A stretch of 64,000 bases of DNA from Rhyacichthys aspro (Eukaryota > Chordata > Actinopteri > Gobiiformes > Rhyacichthyidae), in assembly GCA_036850595.1 (NCBI GenBank), contig CM072155.1, positions 11,224,256-11,288,255 of the forward strand, in the 5' to 3' direction. This document shows positions 49,202 to 61,860 of the stretch, piece after piece. The notes beneath the pieces are model-generated. The model searched no databases. It was given only the letters and a program-made list of their open reading frames with translations, and was not told the DNA's origin. Within the stretch, counting starts at the first letter, position 1; each line of letters starts with the position of its first letter. Made by a program: the position numbers and the translations under genes.

Positions 49202-49660
49202 GTAAACAGGAAATGAATAATTCAGGAGTCGGCGCTGGTTCAGTGCAACAGCTGATGGTGTCTCTGTGACGAGGGAAAGACTCGTCTCCGGGATTCGTGT
49301 TGTAATCCTCAGTTAGATTCGCACTAATGAGAAACGCTCTCCGGAGAGAACCACAAACTGCATGTCCTTGACCTCCAGGGCCTACAAAGTTAGTTTCCAT
49401 TGGGGGACTTACTGGATGGTACTTTGCATGTTTTGGTTTGTGATAGGATCGAGCAAACATTCAGCAAGTTTACAGACCAACTCTGTAATTTATGTAACTT
49501 TTATTTCTTGATTTATTTGTGTGTAAGGAGCATCCTGGGTTAGATTCCTCCACACAAACCTCTCTATCTCATAATGATTTCTTAACCACCTGCTGTTTCT
49601 CCATTTAAAGCCAACACATGTTAAAAAGCTGCCTATAAATCACAACACAGAATATAAAAA
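49202..49660 (+). other. Start of putative intron 2
   Basis: If the GTAAAC donor is used, intron 2 begins here. 49210-49400 is GC-richer, unique and enhancer-like in texture. The rest is AT-rich. No further exon recognised. Confidence 0.35.
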
Positions 49661-49665
49661 ATGAT

Positions 49666-49721
49666 ATGAATGAACATGGACTTTTGAAAGAATATACACT
49701 CAAAAGTCCATGTTTATTTGT
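49666..49721. repeat. Long hairpin (inverted repeat)
   Basis: Perfect 15-bp arms AACATGGACTTTTGA (49673-49687) and TCAAAAGTCCATGTT (49700-49714) surround a 12-base loop. Including G-U pairs, the stem extends outwards to about 22 bp (49666-49721). It is shorter than a typical microRNA precursor stem, and matches no microRNA I know. Confidence 0.85.
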
Positions 49722-50850
49722 CATACTAAACTTAGCTTGTGTAAAAATTATTGTAATAGTAACATGAGTGAATATTTAGTTTAAAATAACTTTAGGGTTA
49801 AGGCAAGATAGAAAGGCTTTGTGCAAAACAAACAAAAAAAAAACTCTGCAAAAAGGTTTCAATAATTGCTATCCAGCTGAAATCCTCAACCTCCTGCACT
49901 TACTTTAACAAAAAAGCTTTTGTTTTTAGACACCACCAATTTCTTTTGCGAAAGTGAGTGAGGACAGCAGGAGTTGAACTACTGGCATTCAAAGAAATGA
50001 ACATAACAAAAGGTCTCAGAGAAACTATTATCAAAGGACCACTTTGAAGTAACATTTATAAAAAGGTTAAAATGGGAAAACAAAGATTGTGTGAATCTGA
50101 ACACAACCACTCTATGACTCACTTCCCCATCTACTGGTCCAATCTGAAGCCACACTGAGACCAAAGAGTTAATCTGAGTCTTTCTAATACAAATACAAAG
50201 CAACATTTTTAAATGTCACAGACAGAAAAAGAGAAAGATGCATGTTTCCATTAATTCGAGAAACAAATGAAGAGTGTGACATCAGAGCCTCCAGGTTTAA
50301 CTTGTACTTTGCAAAACAAAACATAGCTTTAAATGAATTTTGTTTGGGTAAATTATAGGATACTCGCTGCTTTTAATGTCGGCAGCAAGGGTCAAAAGAG
50401 TTATTTTATTGCTGTCTGATACAACAGCGGATTTCCCTCCTGCTTTCTGTCAGATATTGCTCTTATACCCATGTCTCATATTCTGCAGATAAACTATTTG
50501 TCGCATTATTATGACAAAATGATAATGAAAACGGTTTCTGAAACAGGAACATCAGTCTAATGTTTGCTTTGTCAGAGTATTCCAAAAACTATTTCTAATT
50601 TTGATATTTGTAACTGTGAATTAAAGGAGTTTATTGACATACAGGATGATAAAGGGCTCCATCAGCATCAGTATATGTAGAGATTATCCATTGTACAAAC
50701 ACTTGCGCATCACACTTTGGAATGAAACCCACCTTAAGCTCTCCTCTGCTACTTTGTTTTCCAAAGACTAAGCTCGCGCTGTGGAAGACGCTGACCTATA
50801 ACAGACAAAGGCAGTTCTGTTCGAGTGAAGAAGCAGGTTGAGAGGCAGCA
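49722..50850 (+). other. Putative intron 2 sequence, AT-rich
   Basis: Unique AT-rich DNA with a short A run near 49832-49840. No exon or element recognised. Confidence 0.4.
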
Positions 50851-51260
50851 AGATGCCAGTTGTGGCTTGCGGGAAACTGAAGTGATTGCTTTTCACTGCT
50901 TATCGCCGCAGCAGCAGGTGTCTAAGACGCTGTAGTGCTGCTGAGGGGATTCACATTCATAGCACTTTGGCCAGCGGCTCCCGAGTCGCCACCGCACACA
51001 TTCAGCCCTGCTTCTTCTGCTGCACTTTCTCATCAAGTGAAATCCTGCTGGCCAGTGCTAACTTAGGAATCCTGTTATGACCTTGCACCAGTAACAACCT
51101 GCAGCGGCTATGATAAGACGCCTTATCTGCGAGGCCACACGTCTCATCTCAGCCGACCGAGCAGGGGGCCCTACAGCCAGAGTGGAAGGTGTATAAACCC
51201 CTGTGGGTGGCTGCGGTGATTGTTTCAAAACTGGTGCATCATATCACCGTAGGATTCAAA
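50851..51260. promoter_or_regulatory. Candidate intronic regulatory element with paired GATA sites
   Basis: A GC-richer block with CpGs and an exact inverted pair of GATA motifs, GATAAG (51112-51117) and CTTATC (51122-51127), separated by four bases. The GGGGGCCC and CACCTG-like content nearby is unique. The GATA pairing is seen directly. Enhancer function is inferred. Confidence 0.35.
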
Positions 51261-52778
51261 GCAGGCGGCTACTAGAGACACAACGTGGTAAATCCTTGGC
51301 TGTTGTTAAGTTTTCCCTTTGCTGTGGTCTGCCGCCAGTAAGACAATGCTTCATCTGAACATTCATTCCTCTGTGTGGCTCTCGGATCTTTGTAATTACA
51401 CTGGAAGACGGGAGGAGACGTCTGCATGCCAGGACTGTGAGGAGAGGAGGAAGGGACAACAAAGGCTCCAGCAGCGTCTCTCAGAGCCTCTCCAATTTGT
51501 AGCGTGCAGCTGTTTCTGTTCAGTGACGTGTTGTGTTCAATGGCAGTCCGAGTTCAGTCAAAACATCCTGATTGTTGAGCCATCGCTTGATTGGAGGGCA
51601 TTGTTTTGCACACATTTCCATAAACGTCTTACATTTGCATTTTGAAGGATTGTATTTGGAAAATGGTGATATAAACCCATATTTGTGGCATTTCCGTTCA
51701 CATTCACCCTTTATGGAAACTAGTAACTATACATTTTGGTGAAACATAGCCTGAGTCTGACTTTTCCCCACAGCAGGACCTTGGATGCTGTAGGGGTTGA
51801 TTTGTTGAAGTAGTTTACAGTTTGTGCTTTGCCTCAGCACTTTTGGCTTCTGGGCTACATCTATATTCATTGCACACTATCTGCACAGGATATATATGTA
51901 TTTAGCCCAGCCCTTGGGAAACCGTGTCAATATTAACAAACACAGTGAGGTCGGTGGTTATTTCCCTTCATTCGGAACCATTTTTCACCTTTGTTTCTTT
52001 GCATATGTTGAGCAGCACCGGAAATCTCCCGGATTCACGAGGCATGGCACCGCGACCCGCTAAATGAGGTCCCACAGATGTGCTTCTGTAGATTAATCTC
52101 TTCGCTCATGAGCAATTATTCTGGCAGTGACGCTGAGGCATGAGGCTGATTTGAAACAATTACAGTCCAGGTTGGGTAAAAATTAGCTCGTTCATTTCCC
52201 TAGGCCACTGTCGATTGAGAGCGAGGCCATTTTAAAAAGGCAGCCTGCGGGTAATTGGATTTTAACGCCGGAGTCTTCTAAGCCAACCTTTCACATAAGC
52301 ATAGACACTTTAGGGTTGAAATATTTCCTACAAGCAGATTTTCAGAAGTGGGTTAATCTGTACCCAAGAAGAAGAATACTATACTCAACAATATTAATTA
52401 GGAGTAGTGAAAGTGTCAAGGCTTTTCCACAAATGGCACTAACTTGATGATGATTCGATCCTCACTGCTTTGAAATATTTTGTGATTTTTAGCATAACAT
52501 TTCACTTATATAATAAAAGGATAGTAGAAATGAAAGTTAGATTCACCTTCAACTTCACAGTGTCTCTGTTTTTCTCCGTGTTCATGAATCTGCCGCTTTT
52601 CTTCGTCTGAGAGATGGATTTCTGTTCTTATCTGTGCAATAAAAAGATTTTAGCGTTCTCGTAAAGTCAGCTTTTTCATAAAATCCTCTCATAAATGGAT
52701 CTTTGATTTGAATAAATGTCTAATTCTGATTTGAGCACCATTCTGCAATTTAATGTAGCACCATGTAACTCCACGCGC
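51261..52778 (+). other. Putative intron 2 sequence
   Basis: Mixed composition. 51990-52290 is GC-richer, with CCCGGATTCACGAGG (about 52028) and TTTTAACGCCGGAG (about 52259), and may be regulatory. No exon recognised. Confidence 0.35.
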
Positions 52779-53033
52779 CAAAATATATTTTCTCATAATC
52801 ATTTTAACATGGAGATCAGTAGAATCATGCCTCTCACTGACACAGTACCCTCAGCTGGACAGAAACCTGTAATATAACTTTCCTGTCCTGGGACGAGGAC
52901 TTATCGCAAGAGAGTGGCGCGCTTTACGGCTGAAATAAAAAGGCTAATAAATGCTGCTAAATAAAAATGGCACGTGGCACAGAGAGGGATCTGCGCCCGC
53001 TACTGGCTAAACATTACGCAGGGTTGCTTTCAC
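52779..53033 (+). repeat. Unnamed dispersed repeat, copy B
   Basis: It matches copy A (22616-23005) across the CCAAAATATATTTTCTCA.., GATCAGTAGAATCATG, CTGACACAGTACCCTCAGCT and AGAGGGATCTGCGC blocks. It lacks the about 100-130 central bases of copy A. Same orientation as copy A. No coding frame. Confidence 0.65.
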
Positions 53034-53162
53034 TATTTTTCTTCAGAAACAGAGACTAACATGTGTCGAGAAATAATGCTGCATGTGTTGAAGTTGTGCA
53101 AAGACCACATGAAGCTGTGCAGTCTATGAAAATCCTGTTTCAGTTAAAGACTTCGAATACAG

Positions 53163-53312
53163 GATGCCTCGTGGCTCTCCCGGTAGAGCACATACCACAT
53201 ACTCCAGCAACCCAGGTTCAATTCCAGCTCAGGTCATGTGCTCAATCACATTTCCTTCTCTTTCACATTGTTTCCTATCGGTCTATACTGTCACCATTAA
53301 GAAAAAAAAGAC
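53163..53312 (+). mobile_element. tRNA-derived SINE, plus strand
   Basis: Box A-like TGGCTCTCCCGGTAGAGC (53172-53189) and a perfect box B, GGTTCAATTCC (53215-53225), 43 bases apart, are followed by a pyrimidine-rich body (TTTCCTTCTCTTTCAC.., CTATACTGTCACCATTAAG) and a short A-rich tail at 53301-53310. This is the layout of a widespread teleost tRNA-SINE. No cloverleaf. Same family as the 4.1-kb copy on the minus strand. Confidence 0.7.
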
Positions 53313-53630
53313 TACCCAGACTAGCGATCAAACTCTGGACTTCTTGCTTCCCATCCCTGCACATTTTTAGTTTCATTTTGTATTATGTATGAGCACCCCA
53401 ATTAAAATCAAATTGAATTATGTTCTGACTGATACTGTATTGCTTTTCCAGCATGTGAAAGAGTCTAAGTTAATTTGAGCATTAGCACCAAACTATCCCT
53501 GCAGCTGGAGGACTAGAAAAACATAATTTCTGCACTTTAATTTCTATGTCTCCTTCTCAAATCTAAAAAAAAAAACCAGCCTTCCACTTCTGTCCTCACT
53601 GTGCGGATGTGTTAAAATGTGAAAAAACAC
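53313..53630 (+). other. Putative intron 2 sequence
   Basis: AT-rich with a short A run near 53565-53574. Nothing else seen. Confidence 0.4.
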
Positions 53631-54660
53631 TCGGCCCTATAGCTATGGAACTTAAAAAGAGCAGAAGAAAATGCTCTGCCTTTTTATAGCCAGCACACAT
53701 TTCCATTAAGAGTTTTAATTGGCCGTGGCACATGCCTGAAAGCAGAATTCAAATGAGCTACGTCGAAACGAAAGAACCTGAAAAGCACGGACACATTTTG
53801 TACAAAACAAATTCAGGTGGAATGTGGGTAGATGATCAGCGTACCATTTGATAGCGAGGAGAAGAAAAAAAACCTGCTCGGGAAAGCAATTTACGAGCTC
53901 ACTGCAAATACAAGTTGCTTAGCAGGAACTGTTTTGCATAACAATGAATGTAATAATACACAAGTAATGTACAGTACACTTTTCTCCTCCGGCAATTTAC
54001 TGGTGCGCATTTATCGAGAAAATGAGATACTTTTTCGAACACAAATATCAGAAAATTCTTTGAGGCGTTCATTTCTGAGTGTTCTTCTTCTGTTTGGTTG
54101 GTTTTACACCATGCACAGAACTAAGAGACTAGTTCATTTTCTTCTTGTATTTGTCACAGTGTCATAAGCACCTTTATGCGCACTGCTCAGTGTTTTCATC
54201 TCTCATATGATCAGCTGCGCAGTTATATTTAGAAACCCGCCATTGTGGCCTGGGTTTATTTCTTTCCCAGATCCGTCACATTTTTTTTGTTGTCACGATT
54301 CCCAAACCTTATCTAATTCGCAGTCACACTCGTCGGGTCTAATCAATTTATAATGATTTGTCACTTTCGGCGTGTCAGCTGTGATGCCTGGTCGGCCCCA
54401 CTTGATATTTATTCATGTAAAGAACCATGTCTCACTTAATGCCACTTCCACAAATGACTCAATTTGCAGAGGAAATGAAGCCCGTCGCAGTTCCTGTCAA
54501 TCTGCCAGAGTTTCTACACATCACAACAGCGCTAGAGCACATGTGTGAAACTCCTCCTCATGACGTGATCCAATCAGCTTTTTATCAAAGGGAAACATAC
54601 ATACATTGTTTCCATCAAGGTTCGGTTCAATACAACGTTATTTGAAACAACAAACTCTGA
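53631..54660. promoter_or_regulatory. Candidate intronic regulatory cluster
   Basis: Two compact unique blocks. 53640-53830 has CCTATAGCTATGG, TTTTTATAGCC and ATTTCCATTAAG. 54170-54420 has CATATGATCAGCTGCGC (E-box core) and CGCCATTGTGGCC. Stop density is uneven, but no splice-bounded frame exists. Enhancer-like in texture, conservation unknown. Confidence 0.32.
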
Positions 54661-57600
54661 ATTTCTCCTGTAAAGTATAGATCATCGTTTCAGGTCATTT
54701 CTCGGCAAATCAATAGAGCTGCATGAGTTTTGTACATTTTATGCAACTCACACTTGTTACTGGATGTGTTCGATGAAATTTTGATTTGAAGTGTTCACTA
54801 TCTTGGAGTTTGTTCGGCATAAAATCAAGTTCTTTCTTCTTGGCATGTCCACCAATCAATAGGCTGCAGTGTTTTTGTTCCAACTTTCTGGTAACTATTC
54901 GACTGTGTTAGTTCCCCGACGGAGATGTGCCAATAGTGGAATGGACGACATGCTTATTTTGGTACAGATACTGACGTTTAAACCGTGTGACTTTATACTG
55001 AGGAGAGACTTTTAGTTTGGACAAAAAAAGTGATGCATTCAGTTTGGTTTGATAGCAAAAAAAACACAGGAGCATTTTGTCAGTGTTATGTGTTTTTTCA
55101 GGCAGACAGTACAACAGAGAGTCTTTCTTAAGAGACACACAGAAGGTGCTGTCAGTGGAGTGTGTCTCGATAATGGCTTTATCAGATTTGACATAACGAT
55201 AATTATGTGACAGTTTTTTCCGTAAACTTGTCTAAACACAAACAAAGCATTTTACCTTTTGCTCATCGCTCCACGGTTTGTTCCTGCTCTGTTTTGTTTC
55301 ATTCCAACAGACGTCACTCTTTCTGCTCTTTGAATCTGGCCAGTTTATCCTGTTTTGGTCCTTTTAGACGTCTGTGGTCCATGTGCTGTTCAGATTTTAA
55401 TCAAACTGTTCTGAAGTTAAGTGAAAGTGTACAGACTCATATCTTTTCTGTGTCCTGGCGTGTTTGGCAGCTGTTTGTGAGTTTGTTTGAACCTTCAAGT
55501 GTAAACACACCCTGTGATACATTCAGGTAAATTGTACCTTTTGCTACTTTGTGGAAACAGGTGTATTGGCTTTTGAACAGCTGTTATCTTTTTCAAGCAA
55601 CAAGAAAGCCATTGGGAAAAGTGTGAGAGACTTCATTAACTTCCCTGAGGGACCAATTCTTTTCTAATTTGTCTCTTTTTATGCTCCAGTTTTGTACACA
55701 TGCACCCATAACTATATTCTCCTTTTCCTTCTTCCTTTAAAGCAGCCTTTTTACTGTTGCTCTTTTCAGTCTTGTACTGGACTTCTCAGTGGGAAAGCGC
55801 TGCAATTTGTTTCCGGATGGCTCTAGGCCTATAGCGTCTCTGCTTGACAGATGGGTCTTGCCTCTGCTCAGGTTGGGTTCAGTAGCGACGCGCTGCTCGC
55901 TGTTTGCCTGACAGAACTCATTATAGATACTCCCCAGGAGGAGAAGCATCTCCATGTGGTGCTGTTACTGTCGGACTGCCACGTTCAAGCGCTCAGCCAA
56001 TCGCTGTGCAGCAGTCCGACATATACACTGTCCAAACAGACTAAAGTGCAGAGTTATTAACTGGTCTAATCAATCACATATGCCAAGGGACTGCAAACAG
56101 GAATTATTCTTATATATTCACTCATCTCTGCTGACATGAGAGAGAAAACGAGGCTGAAGTCGTTTCAGGGTCACTCTCTGATGTTGTGGCTCGTATAACT
56201 GTATTCAGCCTAACCTTGTGCAATAACAAAGCAATTATCTGATGAAGGTTAATGAGAACAGAGAAAGTATAAGCCACACAGATCTTAAGGTCTACACTTT
56301 TACAAAGGTTCATATCAGGCTTTGTCCGCTGTAACTGTTTGAAATGCACATCTTTTCCTTTGTTTTCATGTTGAGTCCAGACTGCCTATGCTCCAGGGTT
56401 TTGATAACACTGCAGACTGCATTTAAATAGCAAACCCCAGATTTTTTTATGAAGTTTACATCGATTCAACTTGACTTGAAGTCTCAAGGCAAGGTTGTTG
56501 CCTGTATCAAATTACACAATGACCATTAATGACCGATTCATTCTAAAAAAAAACAAAAAACAATCTTGACAAAGATTTGACTCTTTAATATATATTCCAA
56601 ATAATTTACTCAAAGACTCAATGTTAGGTTGCATGGGGGTCGTTCATTCTGTAACTCTGTTTAAAATGAAATATCAGCGTGTGCATGCACAGGCCTCACA
56701 GTCATATGCAGTAGTTACATTTCTTATGTATTTGAGGCTGTGGTCAAAGTGGAGTAGACCATTAGCTGAACTGCCAACAATAGCATACCCTCAGTGCACA
56801 CACTCCACAAAGGTTCAGTGATTTTTGACAGTTTCATGTTTGTTTTGGTAGCGCTGTCTCTTGTGCATCTGGCTTATATTAGTTTTTACTTTTTTTTTTA
56901 CAATACAATTTAGCTGCCTGAGGTGTAAATATTCTCACAGTCTCCTGCGCAGTTATTACTTGTAATACTTCTCTTCATTTGCATCTCTTTAATTAAAAAA
57001 GTTCTTAATAAACTCCAGAGCTTGACCCAGCAGGAGTTACGGCATTAGCTTAGGAGGATTTGATATTGAGAGCTTAACACAAAGCAGACTGTGATTCTTA
57101 TACATATATATAAAAAAGCAGCGTGTGAATGACGTTATGAAGTCATCTCTCTTCCTGACAGCGCTCTATTTTCGGTGTCGGGTCAAACTGTGCTTAGCCT
57201 TGCATATAATCAGGCCACGTAGAGCAGAAAGACAGCTCCTGCAATCCAGGAAAAGCAGAAGAAAAGGAGGGCAGATCTGCATATGATAGTTTTTAAATAG
57301 AAGATTAGCTTCAAATAGAGCGGCAGGGAGAAACGTAACAGATTAAATATAATCCTCGTCAGAAAAGGAGTCTTCACAGCCTCAGTGGAGTTAAAGCTGG
57401 AAATATCTGAGGCTGGAGCTCTTTATTGAGGCGAGGTATTTGGCTCTCCGCTCACGAGAGGCAAAACAACTGTGTGCTCAGCAAACACTCACCTGTTCAT
57501 GCATCAAACGGACGAGAGTCTTCACGTATTCCTTGCACACACTTGAGGCATAAACTGCGGTCTGCACATACACAGTTATCGGCTTACACACTCCACTTCC

Positions 57601-58290
57601 CAATATACAGTCACAGCACAGCACAGCACACTGAGTGACCCAGAAAAAAGAGGAAAATGTATTCAATAAACACCTAGGTGGAAATGTTAGGAAGAGGAAT
57701 AGTTTTGGTTTGGTGCCCTACTGATTCCTCAGTGACGAATAGTATTGCATTTTTACAATAAGTGTTCATTTGACGATGTAAATGTACACTTTTAGTTGAC
57801 CATTCTTATTCTTTTATTTATTGCATTTCTGACTGTTTGCTTACGTGTGACCCAGATCTGTATTGTTAGTCGCCGTGTGGAGTCAGATTTTTAAAATAAA
57901 AACCAGGACACTTCCATTTATTTTGGTGCTGAATTGGATAAAGTTGTGTGAATGTGCATCAAACAGCGTCACAACTCTTAATCCCTGGTGTATAATTAGA
58001 AGGTAATGACTCAGGCTTTGGCACAAATATGAAGGACAGCAATATGACAATGGTGTAGACGTGTTTAGGCTGACACTTTGCAATTGCTTTTATTGCACAG
58101 TCTGAAGCAGTCTTTTGTGTGTTGTGTGGTGCATTTGAGGAGTGTGTATTTACTGGTGTCTCTGAACAAATGGTTAACAGTTAAAACACCGGAAGTTTGT
58201 TATTGACTGTATTTGAAGCCAAAGTTTGAATCCAGTCAGATAGATGACCATGCTGTAGCCTGGTTGAAATGCATTGCTGCAGTGTTAGAA
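54661..58290 (+). other. Putative intron 2 sequence, mostly AT-rich
   Basis: Unique sequence. A pyrimidine tract and acceptor-like CATTCCAACAG lies at about 55300-55310, but the following frame stops without a donor. GC-richer parts at 55780-56040 and 57400-57600 might be regulatory. No RNA gene recognised. Confidence 0.38.
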
Positions 58291-58291
58291 T

Positions 58292-58396
58292 GGGTTCACA
58301 CTTGTTTGGTGCAGTTCAAATGGGCTGAGACTCAAAACACAGGTCTTGGAGCACTTCCTACTGAACTCTGGTACAGTTTGATTCAAATGTGAACCC
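58292..58396. mobile_element. Small MITE-like element (about 105 bp)
   Basis: The left end GGGTTCACACTTG and the reverse complement of the right end (GGGTTCACATTTG) match at 12 of 13 bases. The interior has GGTGCAGTTCAAATGGG. Small size, terminal inverted repeats and 'GTTCACAC' ends fit a fish miniature DNA transposon, possibly related to the 18.7-kb element. No target duplication resolved. Confidence 0.5.
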
Positions 58397-59630
58397 CGAG
58401 CGGACCGCAGAAATCAAAATGAGGCTAACAGGAAGAGCCTCATAAATTGGCAACAAAAACATCACGTAACTTTAGCTTTCCAAATAGCAGAAAAAAAAAT
58501 AATTTTGCATAAACTAAATAAAATGTAGGGCACTGAGGAGGTAAAATACCTTATTAGCATTTGGGCTAACAGCACCATCAAGAGTATTTCATCAGAAAGG
58601 CCTTGTTTTGTTTTGTTTTGTCCACAGTTTAATCTGTGAAGACTAGCTGGATTGGGGCTTTTTACTCTTTGACCGAACTAAATGGATTGTTTTCTGTATT
58701 GTTGCAAACTAAATTAAGCAGAGTGGACACTTAGAGAGGTCCTGACTTGAAGATAGATCTTTGAGAGTCATTCCTGTGCTTTTTTCATGTGCTTTTAACT
58801 AACTTGACTTATTGCAATAAAGCCAAACAAAGTGTTGATGCACTGTTAAGGCTTCAAGACTATTTTAAAAGTTATCAGAAGCATTTCTAATGAGTCCAAG
58901 CCACTATCATCGAGGCAAGAACTAATAGTGACCACATACAGGCGAAGAGTCAAAGTGCAATACAATTAACAAAACAACACTCTATGTTAGTGATAAAGTC
59001 AGGTCAAGTCAGGCACCAATTGTTTCCAAGATATTTTTCAAGCAACATGAATGTGGCTTAAAACATCGCAAGGAAACCAACCAACTCTCTTTACTCTTAA
59101 AATGTTATTCAGTTACTTTCTGGACACTTCCCTACCATCTGCTCCAAAAGCTACAACCTCAAATCAAGATCCATTCTTCTTTAGTCATTTTCTTCTTTAC
59201 ATACTTGACTTACCCACAATGGCAGCTGAACAGGGACAGTGCAAAATCTACTGTTCTCCATCTAATGGTTTGAGCAGTCGACTAAAAACACATCTCAGCG
59301 TAAAGCACTGATGTCTGAATGCTTCCATGGTGGTAATTTTCTCTCCAAGTGCTACTATTTCAAGCGTAAATATCTCCAAAAAAACATTTCTAAATCACAC
59401 ATTTATTCAGCCACTTTTGTAGTTTGTTTCTCTGATGGAGTATCACTGCATAATAAAGAGATCCACAGCTGAAAATAAACCTATAATTCAGCCTGTTTTC
59501 TTGCATCACGGCTAATCAAATGGGCTTAATTGATCATCATCTCTGCGCTCTATCATCTAATCAGGCTTAAGCTCAGGTTTGTAGATTGCCATCAGGCTTT
59601 AGAAGAATAGAAGTGGATGGAAAAAAAAAA
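58397..59630 (+). other. Putative intron 2 sequence, AT-rich
   Basis: AT-rich unique DNA with a TTTTG pentanucleotide run (about 58603-58620) and an A run at 59620-59632. No exon recognised. Confidence 0.42.
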
Positions 59631-59632
59631 AA

Positions 59633-60180
59633 ACACGTTGGTGTTAATTAAAGCTGATTGTAGTTAATGTCCTCTGTCCGTGCAGTAATGGCTCCCGCGG
59701 TGGACCTCCCGATCAAGTCGAGGCTAATTGGCTTTTAGAAGTCACTTTTTCTTTCTGTCGCGTCTCACTTTCTCAGTGGACTACACTCGGGTATCTAGAA
59801 GCACGTTGTCATTTCATGCCCCTGAAATGGCCGCGAGCCTCTAATTCACCATGAGGCCAATTTACAATTTCCAGCCGCTCCTCGTCGTGGGACTTCATTT
59901 GTATGCATTGCATCTATTAGGTTATTACATCGCGCAGTGGGAAGAAGAGGAAGAGGCAGCGTTGGTTGGTTAGGTTTTCCAAAAATGAAATACACAGAGG
60001 GTTTGCCTTTGCCCACTTCCTGCCCTGTCACATATCGTCCCGTCAGCTGCTGCCCAGAAGTTACAGGGCGACGGGGGGATGGTGAAACAATGTGGCAACA
60101 GTGTGGCAGATGCACAATGAGCAACATCGTGTTATGACTCGGAGTGTGCGTGTCAGGACTTTGTGAACATTTAGTCTGAC
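59633..60180. promoter_or_regulatory. Candidate intronic regulatory element
   Basis: GC- and CpG-enriched unique sequence beginning after an A run, with GCTCCCGCGGTGG (about 59691), GGCTAATTGGC (59721) and GGCCGCGAGCC (59829). Overlapping open frames on both strands at 59846-60265 are a side effect of low AT. No splice sites pair. Confidence 0.32.
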
Positions 60181-61860
60181 AGCAAAGAGCAACGGAGCGG
60201 CGTATGAGGGATAACTTCAAAAGGAGGTTATTAGACGGACAAAGGATGCATGCACAATGAAGCATGTAATATCGTTCTAGTACATGGATGTTTGCTTTGG
60301 AACAAATTTGTACTGTTTTGGGTCAATTAGGAGGCCAGCAGGCTTGTTTCAGTTGAGGGAAGTGGTGTATACACAGGTGAGGAGCAAAATGAAAGGACCC
60401 CAATTATGCTGTTGTGCTCAGTGCTCAGCTCTGATTGGTCAGTAGGATCTCTCTGTACATCCATCAGTTCGTTTGATCCTTCTGCCAAGCCTCTGATCCT
60501 GTGATCTTGCAAGTACCTTCTTCAAGTGCATTGAAAGATGGACAGGAGTCATTTGTGACATTACAAAATCTTGAAAAGCTGAGAATTACGATTTTAAGAG
60601 GAAAAATCCATCACCGGGCTTTAGCTTTGGAAGTTCTGGCTTTTATTTGATCAAAGGCGAACTTTAAAATAACAAAGACCCAATACATTCACTCATACTA
60701 TAGCAGTGTATTAAGCTAACAGCAACACTCTACAAACAAACTAACTTATCCTGTTTATTGCAGGATAACAACAGTAGATAGTTTGACCTTGGCTCCTGTT
60801 TGTCTAACTTTACTCACCATTAGATGTAGGCAGCATTAGTTTTTTTCTTTATTTAAAAAGACAAATACACTTACAGGCCTATTTTTTATAGATATTAAAG
60901 TTATATGTATTTCTTTGTTTGTATAAGATTGATATTCTGTAGAAGATTTGTTTGTTTACAGTAGAGCACATATTGCTTTTTGTGCTAAGACTGAAGGGAA
61001 AGAAACAAAATGCGCTGACGTGTAATGTTTGTACTCCGAATACGCATGGCTGGCATTCTTATCGTTAGCTTTTGCATTGTTCTGGCACTTCTATTGATAC
61101 AGGTCGTCCGTTTCAAATAAATTCCAAGTAAGGTGTACTGCGATAATGAACATCCAAGTTCATTATCGCAGCAGGATAATCAGGTCTGAGGCCCAATGGC
61201 AGAGGTCTTAGCGATAGTCTGACTGTTTCTCAGTGGGACTTCACAGAGGCATGTGGTGCAGAAAGCTCGGGAAATCCTCCACAAATCAACAAAGCCCCCA
61301 CCCTAAAGTCCCTACATTTTTTTTCCAAAATCACCAGACAAAAGCAGTCTCTCATATTGTTCTTCTTAAATGTATTACTTCATAGCCCGGCAGCATCCTT
61401 CTTTTCAGGATCTCTTTTGTGTTTGTTGAAGGATGTTAGCAGTGGGGCACAATTTGTCTTATTGTTCTCTGAAGCTAAGTGGTTACTGTTGCACTGTGTG
61501 TGTGGGTTTGTTTTTTTTTGCAAAATTCCTAGAAGCCTTTATTGTGCAGTCATGAAGATTTTACCAATTTTGCTGCTCAAAAATAATAATAAGCAGTGTA
61601 CGATCAATGAAATAAATCCTCAAACATTTTTTCCCCAGAATGCCTTGCTTGAACACAGAGATAAAATTGTCAAATCGCAAAGAACTGACACTTGGAAGAT
61701 GTTTTGCTTTTCTGTTTGCTTTTTTTATTTCATTTTACCAGAACTGAAAAGCATAACGCACAATAGAAAGTCTTTTTATTCACACCGAGAAGGATTTTTC
61801 CATTGTCTCTTGCAGCCGACCTGCATTTACAGCATGTGGAGTGAAATAGTTGCCGGTGTT
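60181..61860 (+). other. Putative intron 2 sequence with a perfect hairpin
   Basis: Mostly AT-rich. Contains a perfect 14-bp stem, CTGCGATAATGAAC (61138-61151) / GTTCATTATCGCAG (61158-61171), with a 6-base loop. The longest plus-strand open stretch in the window (61357-61863) lacks a recognisable domain and splice sites and is regarded as chance. Confidence 0.42.

Noticed and set aside
49666..49721. Calling the hairpin a microRNA
   Set aside because: The stem is about 22 bp, short for a precursor, and matches no microRNA I know. Left as an inverted repeat.
53172..53225. Genuine tRNA gene from box A and box B
   Set aside because: Flanking sequence cannot form a tRNA cloverleaf and the pyrimidine-rich body and A-rich tail mark it as a SINE.
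55280..55375. Exon after the acceptor-like CATTCCAACAG
   Set aside because: The frame closes after about 18 codons with no donor.
59846..60265. 139-codon minus-strand open stretch
   Set aside because: Lies in a GC-richer block where stops are rare on both strands. No splice sites or domain.
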